Origin: Prorocentrum cordatum
Lineage: Eukaryota > Sar > Dinophyceae > Prorocentrales > Prorocentraceae
DNA: 64,000 nt
Assembly (NCBI GenBank): GCA_963575745.1
Contig: CAUYUJ010021133.1
Coordinates: 70,001 to 134,000, forward strand
Direction: 5' to 3'
Positions 29,365-39,483 of this stretch are shown piece after piece (within the stretch, counting starts at the first letter, position 1; every line of letters begins with the position of its first letter). The position numbers and the translations under genes were made by a program. The notes under the pieces were generated by a model. That model had not been told where the DNA came from. It did no database searches and saw only the letters and a list, made by a program, of their open reading frames with translations.

Positions 29365-29528
29365 TTGATAGACATCCTACCTTGACAAGTCGATTAGCGA
29401 ATTGGTCGTTCTCGGTTTGCGAGAGGGCTTCTCGGCCGTCATTTTTGCGGGTCCAGGTCCGTCGGTTTCGGTATTGGGCCGTTTTCACTAAAGGGTGTTT
29501 TTTTTAAGGGAGGTTTGTCCACCGCCGA
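29365..29528. mobile_element. MITE-like family P, copy 2
   Basis: GATAGACATCCTACCTTGACAAGTCGATTA ... GTCCGTCGGTTTCGGTATTGG ... GGAGGTTTGTCCACCGCCG. Confidence 0.78.
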
Positions 29529-30104
29529 ACTTTGGAATATGCTCGTCTGGGCCTTGAACTGTTGTCGTGGGCGTTCGGCGACTGGGCTCGTGGTCTTGAC
29601 CTGCGTTGTGGTAGACACGGTTTGGCTGTGGGCGTGGCGTGAGCTGGGCGGGCACATGTCGTGGCGCCGCGCCTGAGCGCTGCGGCCACCACTGGCGAGC
29701 TGGTGCTGCTTGGCCTGTGCCGTCATGGCCCGATGCCACTGCTCGATGCCCCTCCTGATCCTGCGGAGGACTCCGCGACGTAGGTGCGTGCGGTGGGTGC
29801 CAGTGGCGGCTGCAGTGTTTGCGCCTGCTCTTGCTGCTCCTGCTCACCATCCTGGTTTGTGATGCTCCTGCTCTTGCTGACACTTGCGCCGTGGACGTGT
29901 GGATCTGGATGCTCTCCTGTTCCTGCTCCTCCGTGCCGCCCGGCTCCCCTCTTCTCACGTCTTGCACGCTGGCCAGTCCGCGCTCCGGTGCCCCCGTCTA
30001 ACTCCTTCGCTGGTGCAGCCAAGCCTGCCTCGCCGCCGATGGAAAAATTGCTCCTGCTCCTCCGTCCCTCCCGCCTCGCAGCCACCTGGGGCCGAAGGCG
30101 GCAG
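29529..30104. other. Unique stretch inside the inverted-repeat structure
   Basis: GC-rich, TGCTCC-biased. Open frames on both strands are low-complexity or short. No gene recognised. Confidence 0.4.
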
Positions 30105-30205
30105 AAGGAGGAGGAGGAGGAGGAGGAGGAGGAGGAGGAGGAGGAGGAGGAGGAGGAGGGAGGGAGGGAGGGAGGGAGGGAGGGAGGGAGGGAGGGAGGA
30201 GGAGG
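30105..30205. repeat. GGA then GGGA array
   Basis: (GGA)n followed by ten (GGGA) units, bordering the right inverted-repeat arm; counterpart of the TCC patch at 23617. Confidence 0.95.
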
Positions 30206-30945
30206 AGGACAAGCTAGGTGCGCTCGCGTCATATCTGACGTCCTACCCCTCCCTCCCATCCCTTACCATGGCGCTGATTTTCTCTATCCGCGGACGCGTG
30301 TCGTAGCGGACCTGTGGCTCCGCGCGCGCGTGCGTAGTGGGTGGTGGTGCACGTGCGTGCGTGCGTGCGTGTGTGCGTGGTTGTCGTGGTGGTGGTGGTG
30401 GTGGTGGTGGTGGTGGTGGTGGTGGTGGTGGTGGTAGTGGTGGTGGTGGTGGTGGTGGTGGTGGTGATGGTGGTGGTGGTGGTGCTGGTGGTGGTGGTGC
30501 TGGTGGTGGTGGTGTTGGTACTGGTGCTGGTGCTGGTGCTGGTGGTGGTGGTGGTGGTGGTGGTGGTGGTGGTGGTGGTGGTGGTGGTGGTGGTGGTGGT
30601 GGTGGCGGTGCGGCGCGGTGGTGGCGGGCGGATGGGCGCGCGAGAAAAAGGCCCGCGCTGGGGCGAGAACGCCATCCTGAACGACGGAGGCCAAACACCG
30701 ATCCGAAAATGAGGCCCACGCTGCAGCGGGAGCACGATTCGGAACGATTCGGGAGCAGAAATGAGGCCGGCGCCTCAACGAGAGCAGCATTTTGGGAAAA
30801 AATGACGCCGGCGCCTCAGCCAGAGTCGTTTCCCGGGATTTCCCGGGAATCCTGTGTGTAAACAAGCAGTGCGCGGAGGGTGCGCGGCCATCACCCGGAC
30901 GCCATCAGGGGAAGAAGGGGAGTATTTTCATATTGAGCAATTGAG
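30206..30945 (-). repeat. Right arm of ~8-kb inverted-repeat structure
   Basis: Reverse complement of 22952-23616 from GGACAAGCTAGGTGCGCTCG to GAGTATTTTCATATTGAGC. Its (TGG)n tract (30385-30605) is longer than the (CCA)n partner. Most unique-sequence bases between arms are identical. Confidence 0.93.
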
Positions 30946-31008
30946 GAGGAGGAGGAGGAGGAGGAGAGGAGGAGGAGGAGGAGGAGGAGGAGGAGGAGGA
31001 GGGGGAGG
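30941..31008. repeat. GGA array outside the right arm
   Basis: (GGA)n with one break. Confidence 0.95.
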
Positions 31009-31009
31009 C

Positions 31010-31250
31010 GGCGCCTGCGCCCCCACGGCACGGCGCCTGCGCGCGGATGTGGCGCGCGCCGGGCCACGGCTGCTGCCTCGCACGGGGCGGCCGCCCGCGG
31101 CAGCCGCCGCGCGGCGCGGCGCGGGGCCGCTGGATGCCGGCGGCGGCCTCGCCGGCGGCGGCCTCGCCGGCGGCGGCCCGCGGCCGCGGGCTGCCGCGTT
31201 GGCCTCGCACGCGGCTCGGCACGAAGCACGCGGGTCCGGAGGGGAAACGG
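31010..31250 (+). other. Very GC-rich island, possible exon
   Basis: About 85 percent GC, with GC-ending codons in every frame; contains a triplicated GCCTCGCCGGCGGCG. One frame gives an Ala/Arg/Gly-rich peptide without a domain. Coding status cannot be decided from composition alone. Confidence 0.25.
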
Positions 31251-31252
31251 TC

Positions 31253-31541
31253 AGCCACGCGCAGAGGGGGGTGGGGGGAGGGAGCCTTCTTAGGAGCACC
31301 CCTGCTTCTTAGAAGGCGCGGGCCTTTTCTATAGGTGTAAGGCCAGCGCCTTCTTAGACGCAGCCTCCTTCTAAGAAGCCCTCCCCCCTCCCTCCACTGG
31401 CATCGCTCGGACGTGTGCGCTTTTTCCTCGGCGAGGACCATCGAGGAGCATCCTTAATCATTCGCCGAAAAAACCACGCACGAAACCGAACAAAACACGG
31501 GGAATGGACGTCCGAGCTATGGCCAGTTGTGCGCGCCGCCA
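31253..31541. mobile_element. Foldback MITE family C, copy 3, split by a family D MITE
   Basis: GAGCCTTCTTAGGAGCACCC ... CTTCTAAGAAGCCCTCCCCC, then a family D insertion at 31399-31524, then the C right end TGTGCGCGCCGCCAAG. Confidence 0.85.
31399..31524. mobile_element. MITE family D, full-length nested copy
   Basis: GGCATCGCTCGGACGTGTGC ... GGACGTCCGAGCTATGGCC, inverted ends of about 17 bp. Closest relative is 61648-61775. Confidence 0.88.
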
Positions 31542-31641
31542 AGAGGGGCCGCAGGTCCTTTTCGCCGACGTCGGGCCCCCTATGGGCCCCCCACGTCTGG
31601 GGGGGCAGGAGCGGCACCACCACGGGGGCCACCTCCAGCGA

Positions 31642-31846
31642 TCAAGCAGTGGCGAAGCGTCCCGGCGTGCCCATAGCCCTATACCAAACAGTGTTCTGAG
31701 AACCTTTCTGGTGGTTTCCGCGACATGTTCTTAGATCATCTCTTGCCGAGATTGGCTTGCTTTCTCACATCGGGTCTTAGAACTGGGTTCTGAGCACATT
31801 TCGTGGTAGGACTATAGGGATGCCGGGACGGTCGGCCCTTGCTCAA
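31642..31846 (+). mobile_element. MITE family B, copy 3
   Basis: TCAAGCAGTGGCGAAGCGTCCCGG ... GCCGGGACGGTCGGCCCTTGCTCAA, flanked by AGCGA on both sides (target duplication about 5 bp). Confidence 0.9.
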
Positions 31847-31949
31847 AGCGAGGATGCCCACGAGGCTCCCCCCCGAGCTGGGGGCAGAAGGGGTGGCTCG
31901 CCCACGTGTTCCGCCCGCCGGCGGTCCCTGGTGGTGGTGGTCGTGGTGG

Positions 31950-32046
31950 TTAAGTCGGGCGAGTCCCCCTGCAGGGGGATTTGTCCCTCTGCAGGGGGAT
32001 CAATAGGAGCTACATAGCCCCCGGCAGGGGGGGCACGCCCGACCTG
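31950..32046 (+). mobile_element. Family A, short internally deleted copy
   Basis: TTAAGTCGGGCGAGTCCCCC ... GGCACGCCCGACCTG with the GTCCC(T/C)CTGCAGGGGGAT end motif duplicated at 31960 and 31983. Under 100 bp. Confidence 0.75.
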
Positions 32047-32216
32047 CAGGTCCAGGGCCGGTCGCCCTCGGGGCCCGCCTGGTCCGTGCCCGCGCGTCGC
32101 AGCATGGGAGCGCAGGGCTGCGCCGCCCTGCCCGGCGGCGCGCCCCGGCGGGGGGGGGGGACGCGCGGCGAGAGGGGCGGCCTGTTGGCTCCAGCGCTGT
32201 GAAGGTCGACGAGTGT

Positions 32217-32388
32217 CAGGAGGGGGAAAAACACAGAGACACAATGAATCGTCGCCTCCCAGGAAAGTATGGGACAAGATGGGAAGTGGGGGGAAGACAA
32301 AAACCTAGAAAACGTGGGAGAAGATGGGGAATCCTATTATTTGTGTGCATTTATTTGTGTGTCCCAGGGCCCCTTCAGAATGGAGAGG
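32217..32388 (+). mobile_element. MITE family H, copy 4
   Basis: AGGAGGGGGAAAAACACAGAGACACAATGAATCG ... TTATTTGTGTGTCCCAGGGCCCCTTCAG; the two ends are imperfect inverted repeats. Confidence 0.88.
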
Positions 32389-32392
32389 AATC

Positions 32393-32586
32393 GGGCTGGA
32401 CGAGACGGGGGGATTGGGAAAGGGGGTGTTACGGAATCTGCTGCATGCAGCTGGTTTCGGCCCCCCCGAGGGGCCCATTCCTCGATGCATAGCCGCCTCT
32501 TGCGCCGGGAGGCGCTGGGAAAATCAGCTACGTGAGTTGATTCTCACCCCCCCCTTTGCTATCCCCCCCTTTCGCCCGGCCCGACT
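32393..32586 (+). mobile_element. MITE family J, copy 1
   Basis: TCGGGCTGGACGAGACGGGG ... CTGCTGCATGCAGCTGGTTTC ... ATCCCCCCCTTTCGCCCGGCCCGA. Inserted at the start of a family K element: AATGGAGAGGAA stands on both sides. Confidence 0.85.
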
Positions 32587-32730
32587 AATGGAGAGGAAAC
32601 ATGGTGCCAAATAATTTCCAGATGTCAAAACATGTTTCAAACAGGTTTTCAATATGCTAAAACATGTTCGAAACATGTTTAGAACATATATTACACACTT
32701 TGAACACATGTTTACTTTAATGATGGGATT
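32587..32730 (+). mobile_element. Family K interspersed repeat, copy 1
   Basis: GGAGAGGAAACATGGTGCCAAAT ... AAACATGTTTCAAAC ... ACACATGTTTA..TTTAATGATGGGATTGT. Rich in ACATGT palindromes. Right part cut by a family A insertion at 32731. Confidence 0.75.
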
Positions 32731-32907
32731 GTCGGGCCTGTCCCCCTACAGGGGGATTTGCGACGAAAAATAAAAATACCATAAAAATACACCAAACAGG
32801 TCCAATAATATTCAAAAAATAGTCCCCATATTATTTTTGGATTATGTTTTGATTAATGCTTTATTTTTCTTTGGAAATCCCCCTGTAGGGGGACAGGCCC
32901 GACTTAA
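32731..32907 (+). mobile_element. MITE family A
   Basis: GTCGGGCCTGTCCCCCTACA ... CCCTGTAGGGGGACAGGCCCGACTTAA. Confidence 0.9.
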
Positions 32908-32928
32908 GCGTTGTGGAAGTCGACTATT

Positions 32929-33111
32929 GGAGAGGAAGCATGCTGCCAAAAAAATACCAGATGGCAAAACATGTTTCAAACAGGCTAGCCAAGTGTAAAA
33001 GACATGCTTGGAGCACGTTTAGAGCATCTATTACACATTTGAAGCACATGCTTAATTCAATAATGGGATTATTAGAGTGTCCGTTGTCATGGCATCCACA
33101 ACTCCAGTGTT
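32929..33111 (+). mobile_element. Family K interspersed repeat, copy 2 (full length)
   Basis: GGAGAGGAAGCATGCTGCCAAA ... TTCAATAATGGGATTATTAG ... TGTCATGGCATCCACAACTCC. Same ending at 53110 and 54785. Confidence 0.75.
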
Positions 33112-33112
33112 C

Positions 33113-33267
33113 AGTCGGGCCTGTCCCTCTACAGGTGGAATATTCAGAAATAGTCAACAAGTAGCCTGGGGACGATTTTTGGACTAGTCTCGAGCATTTT
33201 GGAGCATTTCTGGGTATTTCTAATTTTCTGTCCAAAATCCCCCTGCAGAGGGGCAGGCCGGACTTGA
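33113..33267 (+). mobile_element. MITE family A
   Basis: AGTCGGGCCTGTCCCTCTAC ... CTGCAGAGGGGCAGGCCGGACTTGA. Followed by a CTCCAGTGGC..GAGCCCAC segment that is repeated after the next family A copy (33610). Confidence 0.88.
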
Positions 33268-33311
33268 CTCCAGTGGCGGAGGTAGCGCCCGTCTGGAGAC
33301 GAGCCCACAGG

Positions 33312-33455
33312 TCAAGCAGTGTCGAAGCGCCCTGGCTTGCCTATAGGCCTACCAGCAATGTTCCAAAAACTTTGTGTGATTTCTGGCGGGGTCTGTCTTG
33401 TTTTAGTACATCGGGCGTTCTTGTGCTTAGTACATGTTTGGGTTCTAAGAACATT
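33312..33455 (+). mobile_element. MITE family B, copy 4, truncated
   Basis: TCAAGCAGTGTCGAAGCGCCC to GGGTTCTAAGAACATTC, where a family A copy replaces the right end. Confidence 0.85.
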
Positions 33456-33609
33456 CCGCGCGTGTCCCCCTACAGGGGGATTTGGGGCGAAACATGAAAC
33501 ATACGAACACTTACCCCCACCAATAAGGAAAAAGAGTCGAAACATCGTCCCCCGACTATTGTTTGGCTATTTTTGATATTCCTCCTGCAGAGGGACAGGC
33601 CCGACTTAA
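33456..33609 (+). mobile_element. MITE family A
   Basis: CGCGCGTGTCCCCCTACAGGGG ... CTGCAGAGGGACAGGCCCGACTTAA. Cuts the preceding family B element. Confidence 0.88.
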
Positions 33610-34559
33610 CTCCAGTGGCTGAGGTCGCGCCCGTCTGGAGCAGAGCCCACGGGGTTGGAGCCCGCGGGGGGTCTGAGGTGGCCCAGCATTGGCTCGTGGT
33701 CAGCAGGGGGTGGTAGGTTCGAGGTTCTGGGTTCGGGATTGTTTGTCTGTCTTGGTCTGTTTCGGCTCTGGGCCCGGGTGCAAGCTTCACCTGATGGACC
33801 CCGGGAGGGGTCTGGGGCCGATTTTGAAGTGCTTTGGCCTGGCCGAATTTCTGAGGTCCCAATCAGTTCAGACCGCCTGTCTGCCTCCAACCACAGCGGG
33901 TCGCCAGCTCGGCCACGGCATCTTCGGTCGTCAAGACGAGAGATGGCCGCCCGCCTCGGAAATGATCATGGTTTTCGCCTGCCGCGGCTTGGGCCGCAGA
34001 GCTGCCTTTCTCCAAGGTGGCCTCACGAGAGCGCGGCGATGCCCGCGCGTCGCGGGGCGCGATGCGCGAAGATAGGTGTATCAGGTGTTCAAGCCAGCTC
34101 TGCCTCCTGAGAAGATCTGAGGGGGCAGGGCCTTGCTTCCAGGACAGACCACCCCCCTTCGCCGCGGGGTTCCTCCTGGCTCGCCGCTGGTTCTTCTCTC
34201 CACGGCCACATGGCTGACGCCGCACGCTTGCTTCTTCTCTGTGGGGTGGAGGGGTCTCTTCTGGGCGGCGATGGGGGCCTCGTCGCCACTGATGGGCTAG
34301 CTTTAGCATTCTCGTCGGAACGCACCACAGGATGGGGTCGGACGGAGAGGGGGGTGTATGTGGCAGGGTGCGGTTGCGCATGTCTCGTCTTGTCGAAGAC
34401 GCCTACGGCGAATCACCACTGCCCCCTGCCCTTTGGACTCGGCCATCTGGCCGAACGTTGTGGTCAAAGCTCTGCAAAGCCATCGGACCATGTGTTCCCC
34501 CAGCCGTTGTGGAAACCCTTCGGTGAACACAATCCTTCGGGGAACGCTCAGGGGGGGAT
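33610..34559. other. Unique GC-rich stretch
   Basis: 33610-33655 repeats the 33265-33310 segment. 33975-34030 (GCTGCCTTTCTCCAAGGTGG) is matched by 40125-40150 (GCTGCCATTCTCCAAGGTGG); both read Arg-Ala-Ala-x-Leu-Gln-Gly-Gly-Leu in one frame, so a small duplicated exon is possible. Otherwise no gene recognised. Confidence 0.4.
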
Positions 34560-35245
34560 GCCGGCTCTTGGCGCCTACTGGGAGCTTCCTGGGGGCCTCT
34601 GGGAGGCATCTTGGGGGTCCTCCTTGGGCCTCTTGGGAGCCTTTGGGGGCGTCTTGTGGGGCTCTTTGGCAGTCTTAGGGCGTTCCAGGCCTGTCTGACG
34701 CCGTCGGGGGCCGTCTTGGTCGTCTCTTTGAACCGATTCGGAGCCCTCTTGGGGTGCTCCAGGACCGTTTTGGAGTGCGTCTTGGGCGTCTTGGAGTCAT
34801 CTTGGGCTGGCTTGGGGCCCTCTTGGGGCCGTCTTGGGGACCTCTTGGGCTGTTATGGGGCCGTCTTGTAGGCCTCTTGGGCGATCTTGAGGCGATCTTG
34901 GGGGGCTCTTGGTCCATCTCGGGTCGTCAAAAGGGCGAACAGACACAAATTCCCAAATCGCTCACAAATCTACGGAACATCGATGAGTTTTGCCTCTGCA
35001 CGCCTCCTGTAGAATGACCTTTGGCAAGCCTCTTGGGCCGTCTGGCAGGCCTCTTGGGAGCCCCTGGGGCCGTCTTGAGCCATCTCGGAACCATCTTGGG
35101 CTGCCTTGATGGCTTCTTGGGCTGACATGTAAGCATCTTGGACCCTCTTGGGCCGTCTTGAAGGCCATCTTGGACCACATTGTGCTAACTTGGAGCTTAT
35201 CTTTGGCCATCTGGTTCGTCTTTGATGCCATCGACGCCGTCTTGG
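34560..35245. repeat. CTTGGGGGCC/CTTGGGCCGTCTTGG satellite
   Basis: Degenerate 12-24-bp repeats with a short unique break (34925-35015). Confidence 0.9.
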
Positions 35246-35684
35246 AACCAGTTTTGCGGAGCGCCGCGGTCTTCAGGGTGGCCGGCGCGCTGGGCCAAAG
35301 GTCAGGGGGAGCCTCGAGAAGAAACAACACAACCTTCAAGAAGTTTAGCACGCCAGGCACCCTTGTGGTAAAACAGGGGGCGGCGGATACTATGGCTAAT
35401 GACCTTCGGCCCATCCCGCCACCGTGCCTGGGTTGTGGGTCATAGTTCGGCCTCTATGATGTCCGTCGGGATGTCGCGGGAGGCCTCTCGAAGGCCTCGT
35501 GGAGACAGTTTTAAGGCATTTTGGAGGCCAGTTTAGGGCCTATTAGGTTTCTTTGGGGCCTCTCTTGGGCCTCTTGGGGCCGTTTGGGGGCCTTTGGGGG
35601 CCTCCTGGGTCATCTTGCGACGGAATGCTGGAATTCTCGGTTCGGGCTCACACTCTTGTGCCCATCTTGGTGCCAGCAGTTGGT
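35246..35684. other. Unique stretch ending in CTTGG repeats
   Basis: Unique to about 35500, then CTTTGGGGCCTCTCTTGGGC repeats to 35620. No gene recognised. Confidence 0.45.
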
Positions 35685-35742
35685 TGCCCCCCCCACACCC
35701 ACCCCCCAACCTCCTTCTCACCAGAAGGGTGTTCGTATAGGT
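35685..35742. repeat. Family S 3' segment, solo copy
   Basis: GGTTGCCCCCCCCACACCC ... CAACCTCCTTCTCACCAGAAGGGTGTTCGTATAGG matches the 3' part of both family S cassettes. Confidence 0.75.
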
Positions 35743-35835
35743 AGCTATTGCTCTCTCCCCATCCCAATCCTCCCCTTGTCCCATTCGCTACCCCCTCATG
35801 TTCGGGTGCCTGCGGCAAGTTCCGCTAACGTGTCA

Positions 35836-35985
35836 GCGCACCATTCCATGTGGCTACCCTCTAAGAGCCGCCACGACGGCTATCACATGTGGGATTTCCC
35901 GTTCAAGGAGCTCCAGTCAGCCGCGGCGCATCACACGCTTCTCTGCTGGCTCGGAGCTCCAGGCGGCCACATCTCTGATACATAG
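35836..35985 (+). CDS. Possible exon, unknown protein
   Basis: The frame reads SMWLPSKSRHDGYHMWDFPF, then KELQSAAAHHTLLCWLGAPG, to TAG at about 35985. Mixed hydrophobic/polar composition, unlike the surrounding repeats, is the only reason to list it. No start, splice partner or family is identified; it could be a chance frame. Confidence 0.25.
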   Translation, partial: AHHSMWLPSKSRHDGYHMWDFPFKELQSAAAHHTLLCWLGAPGGHISDT

Positions 35986-36419
35986 CTGTCTCCCTCACTG
36001 CTCGGAGAGCTGGAACATGGGCCACCTCTCTTCCCCAGATCCCAGAGGGACGTGACAGCGCTTTCCGCGTGGGCAAGGTGGTCGCAACACGTCGTGCGAG
36101 GCTTGCTGATTTCATTGAACTTTGCTTGAAGCTGTGGTTGGGGGTCTGTTTGAGCCTCGTGGGACGGGCAGGTGCTTGTCGGGGCATCTAAGAGGTCTCG
36201 CGGTTTGACTCGCGGTTTGACTTGCAACGTGTTGGAGCAGCTTGGACGGCCCCCTGGCCGTAATTAGGCCGTACCTGGGCGTTTTTCAAGGCTTGTGGTT
36301 CTTTTGGGGGTTCTTTGGCTATTTTGACGCACACTTGCGGTCTTTTGTTTCACCCTGAGGGCCTCTGAGGGGGTCTTCAGAGTCGCCACGGGCCACTTGC
36401 GGCTTTCGGGTATCAGAGT
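35986..36419. other. Unique stretch, no gene recognised
   Basis: A ~94-codon minus-strand frame crosses 35903-36187 without a domain. Otherwise GGTTTGACTCGC duplicates and CTTTTGGGGGTT runs. Confidence 0.4.
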
Positions 36420-37116
36420 TTTGGGGGTGAGATCGAAGTGAAACGGAGCCCCCCTTGCCGGGAAGCCGGTTTCAGTTCCGTGTTTGTGTCCTGCGTGTGG
36501 GAGAAGCGAAGCTGTCTGGGCGGGCGAGGGGAATGAACCCTCCTCTGGCTAGGGCGCTGCCGACCCCAGGGTGTCCGGCGGTGGTCTAGGGTATCCCGCC
36601 GTGATGTCCCGATGGTGTCCTGTGGTGTCCCGTTGTGTCTCGTGGTGTCTCGTGGTGTCCCGCGGTGTCCCAATCGTGTTCTGATGGTGTCTTGGTGGGG
36701 TTCCGCTGGTGCCCTGATGGTGCCCTGATGGTGTCCCGATGGTGCCCCGATGGTGTCACGGTGGGCTCCCGATGGGTTCCCGATGGCGTCCCGATTGTGT
36801 CCCGTGGTGCCCCGACGGTGTCCCGATGGTGTCCCGATGGTTTCCTGGTGGTGTCCCGATGGTGCCCTGGTGGTGTACCGATTAGTGTCCCGATCGGTCT
36901 CCCGGTGGTGTCCCAGCGGTGTCCCGTTGGTGTCCCGATGGTGTCCCGATGGCGTTCCGATGGTGCCCCGGTCGTGTCCCGATGGTGTCCCGGTGGTGTC
37001 CCGAGAAAATCGCGCTCGCGCACCACCAGCATCGTCACCACCATCACACTCATCGCGATTGTCATTGGGCGGTTCCCCCCCCACAACCTCCTCTATCACC
37101 CGAAGGGTGGTCCCAG
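36420..37116. repeat. Dispersed cassette family S, copy 2
   Basis: 5' TGAGATCGAAGTGAAACGGAGCC ... GAATGAACCCTCCTCTGGCTAGGGCG; array of GGTGTCCCGATGGTGTCCCGATGG; 3' CCCCCACAACCTCCTCTATCACCCGAAGGGTGGT. The array unit differs from copy 1 (GATGG in place of GTGG/CGG), so the arrays expanded independently. Confidence 0.85.
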
Positions 37117-38099
37117 AGGCAGTCGTGACGTGCGCTTGGAGGGGAGCCTGCCTCGCGCTTCGCTCCTGCCGGCAGGCGTTGCCAGGGGCCCCGAACGCCC
37201 TTCGAGCAAGACTGGACAGCAGTTGTAATCAAATCGGGCAGCAGGGAGGAACCATCGCATGGCGTCTGGAATTTCTGGGTGGCTCTCAGATGCTTCTGGG
37301 AAGAGCCTGTGGACGCCTCGGAGATCATCTGGAGCGCCTTTGGGGCGTCTGCTCGTCTCCTGTGGGCATCGTGCGGGTTCTCGGGGCCCTGGGCCGTTTC
37401 CGGTCTTCGAAGCCGTCTTTGGGAGATTGGAGGTCTTGGAGGTCGCTTGGCTGGAGTCGAGGCGCTGGGAGAAGTTCTAGAGTGGGCGAGGGCAGCGGAC
37501 TGGCGCGGGTTGCACAGGGGTGGCCTTAGAGCGGCCCGGAGATGCAGGCAGGCATTTTGTTGGACACTGCACGGGCAGCCCACCGATTGCAAAAGGAGGC
37601 ACGGTTCTCAAAACCGCTGGGGAAGTCTTCTGTTTCTGCATGTTAATCAACATGTCAAATCTGTCTGTTTGCTGGCTACCGACCAAAGACGAAACGAAAC
37701 AGAGGCCCGACAGCGAGGACAAAGTATTCAGGCGCGAGCCAGGAACGGTAGAACAACGAGTGCCACAAAGGGTATTGCCGCATTGTCGAAATGGCTCAGT
37801 CATGGTCGGCGGTCGTGGGGTAGCCGACAACGTATTGAACACGCACAGGAAACGTATCAAACACCACGCGGCGAGGCGCAGGCTGGGTCCAGACTTGAAT
37901 ACAAAAAGGAGCCGGTCACCGAACAGAGCTAGACACGGAGCACACGTTGAAAGAACACGGTGGCTCGAGCATTAACAGATTTGAGCAACAGGTGCAGATA
38001 AAAGAGGCGGCAAGAGCAGACAGACACGCCCATAGCGTTTGCATTGGTAACGTATCGGAGTTCTGCCTCTTCGTTTGGCGGCTGCCTCGGCGCACCGCG
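37117..38099. other. Unique stretch upstream of gene 2
   Basis: A 217-codon + frame (37279-37932) has no domain and weak codon bias; I leave it uncalled. 37740-38000 is A-richer than the surroundings. Confidence 0.4.
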
Positions 38100-38522
38100 C
38101 TCCCGCGCCGGTCCGTCGCGGGGCGCGGCGGGCTGGAGGCGTTGGCACGCTGGCGTGGCCCTCGGCGCCGACAACTGGCATGCCTCCTGGGGCTTCCACG
38201 GCTGGTCGGACTGCTACCTTGGGTTCAACGATCCTCCTGGCGAGACGCTCCACAGCACGTTGAGCCTGCTCCGGGCTGGCGCGCTGGACGTGGACGCGTT
38301 CGTGAGCGTGGTCGGCTCCTTCGTCGCCCTGCAGCTGCTGGTCGCGCTGACGCCGGCCTCGATCTCCTTCTTCGACATGAACCCGTGTGCCGTGGAGTGG
38401 GCCAAGATGTTGTGCGAGCTCGTCTGCATGTCCGAGACGCCGCAGGAATTCACCTCGCGCCTGTTCGCCCGTGACGTGGCCGCCTTCGAGCAGGATCACG
38501 GGCAGCTCACAGCCGGCGTGCG
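38100..38522 (+). CDS. Gene 2, exon A: unknown protein with Rossmann-like segment
   Basis: From about 38162 the frame reads ADNWHASWGFHGWSDCYLGF, followed by a hydrophobic strand ending SISFFDMNPCAVEWAKMLCE and then SRLFARDVAAFEQDHG. Hydrophobic strand - Phe-Asp-x-Asn-Pro - helix resembles the cofactor-binding edge of SAM-dependent methyltransferase-like folds; that is structural inference, not a family match. Codons are strongly GC3-biased. The 5' end is uncertain (frame open from 38044). A GA donor after 38522 joins exon B in frame (GVR then AYLNQQ). Confidence 0.6.
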
Positions 38523-38785
38523 GAAGGTCCAGGGTTGGCCCAGGACGGCGTCCAAGGGGCGGCCCGCGATCGAAACGCCTCCGATCTCTCAGGGTTGAAC
38601 GATCCGCGCGGCGCCAGGAGCCACCGCCGGGGTCGACACGGCGCGGGCGTGTGGTGGCCGCAGCGTTGGCGCACCACCGCGCCGCGCAGCTTGGCGCAGG
38701 CGGCGCTCGGAGGCCTTGGGTTCGGCGGCGAGCCCCGAGGGGGGGGAGTTCGATGGCAGATCATGGGAGCGTCGAGTCATATTCA

Positions 38786-38946
38786 GGAGGGGAAAAAACA
38801 CACAGACACAATTAATCTTCGATTCCCAGAAAATATGCAAAAATATGGGAAGTGGTGGGGAAGACAAAAACCCAGAAAATATACGAAAATATGGGGAATC
38901 TTTTTATTTGTGTGTATTTATTTGTGTGTTCCAGTTCCCCTTCAAT
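38786..38946 (+). mobile_element. MITE family H, copy 5
   Basis: GGAGGGGAAAAAACACACAGACACAATTAATC ... TTTATTTGTGTGTATTTATTTGTGTG ... CCCCTTCAA. Confidence 0.9.
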
Positions 38947-38989
38947 ATGGCAAATCAAACCAAGTTCGAGGGCGAATCATGGCAGACCC

Positions 38990-39156
38990 TCTCAATCAGC
39001 GTCGATCAGCGTCTGGGCTCGGTGTGCCTTGACTGTTCCACAGCTTGCCTCGGGTTTCCCTGAGGTCTTGCATGGGAGTCGAAGTTCAACTCGTGGGAAA
39101 AAGGGGCCTCCTTCCGTACCTGGGGTTCCTTAGGCCAGCGCCCCGACTATACAGAG
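38990..39156. mobile_element. MITE family I, copy 3
   Basis: GCTCGGTGTGCCTTGACTG ... GGGGTTCCTTAGGCCAGCGCCCCGACTATAC. Left end diverged. Confidence 0.65.
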
Positions 39157-39279
39157 GCTCCTCGGTCCCAAGTTGGTGGATGCGAGTGGGGGCGGCTAGC
39201 CCAAGGGGGACCGCCAACGCAAATTACATGTAATTATCCAGAGGCTCCGATCGGGAAAACGTGAGACTCGAGTATCAGG

Positions 39280-39466
39280 CGATCGCAATATGGATCAAGG
39301 GGGCGTGGATTAGCGACGGGTCCCGTTCCCATTGGAAGTCGCGGATTTCCGCCGCCGAGTGAGGCGGCACCAGCCGCATTTCGGGGGAGGGCACCGCCCC
39401 CCATTCAAGGGTTTGGCGACCGCGCGCCAAATCCATGGATCGCTGATCCATGTCTGTGCGACCCCG
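39280..39466. mobile_element. MITE family E, copy 3
   Basis: GATCGCAATATGGATCAAGG ... TTCCGCCGCCGAGTGAGGCGG ... GATCGCTGATCCATGTCTGTGCG. Confidence 0.88.
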
Positions 39467-39483
39467 AGAGTAAGTAGGAACTC

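Noticed and set aside
34562-35245. Gly-Ala-Ser-Trp-Gly-Pro-Leu-Gly-rich 'proteins'
   Set aside because: Translation of the degenerate CTTGG satellite, which occurs in all frames and at several loci.
37279-37932. 217-codon open frame as a gene
   Set aside because: No domain, weak third-position bias, and frames of this length occur by chance at this GC content. No splice or homologue support.
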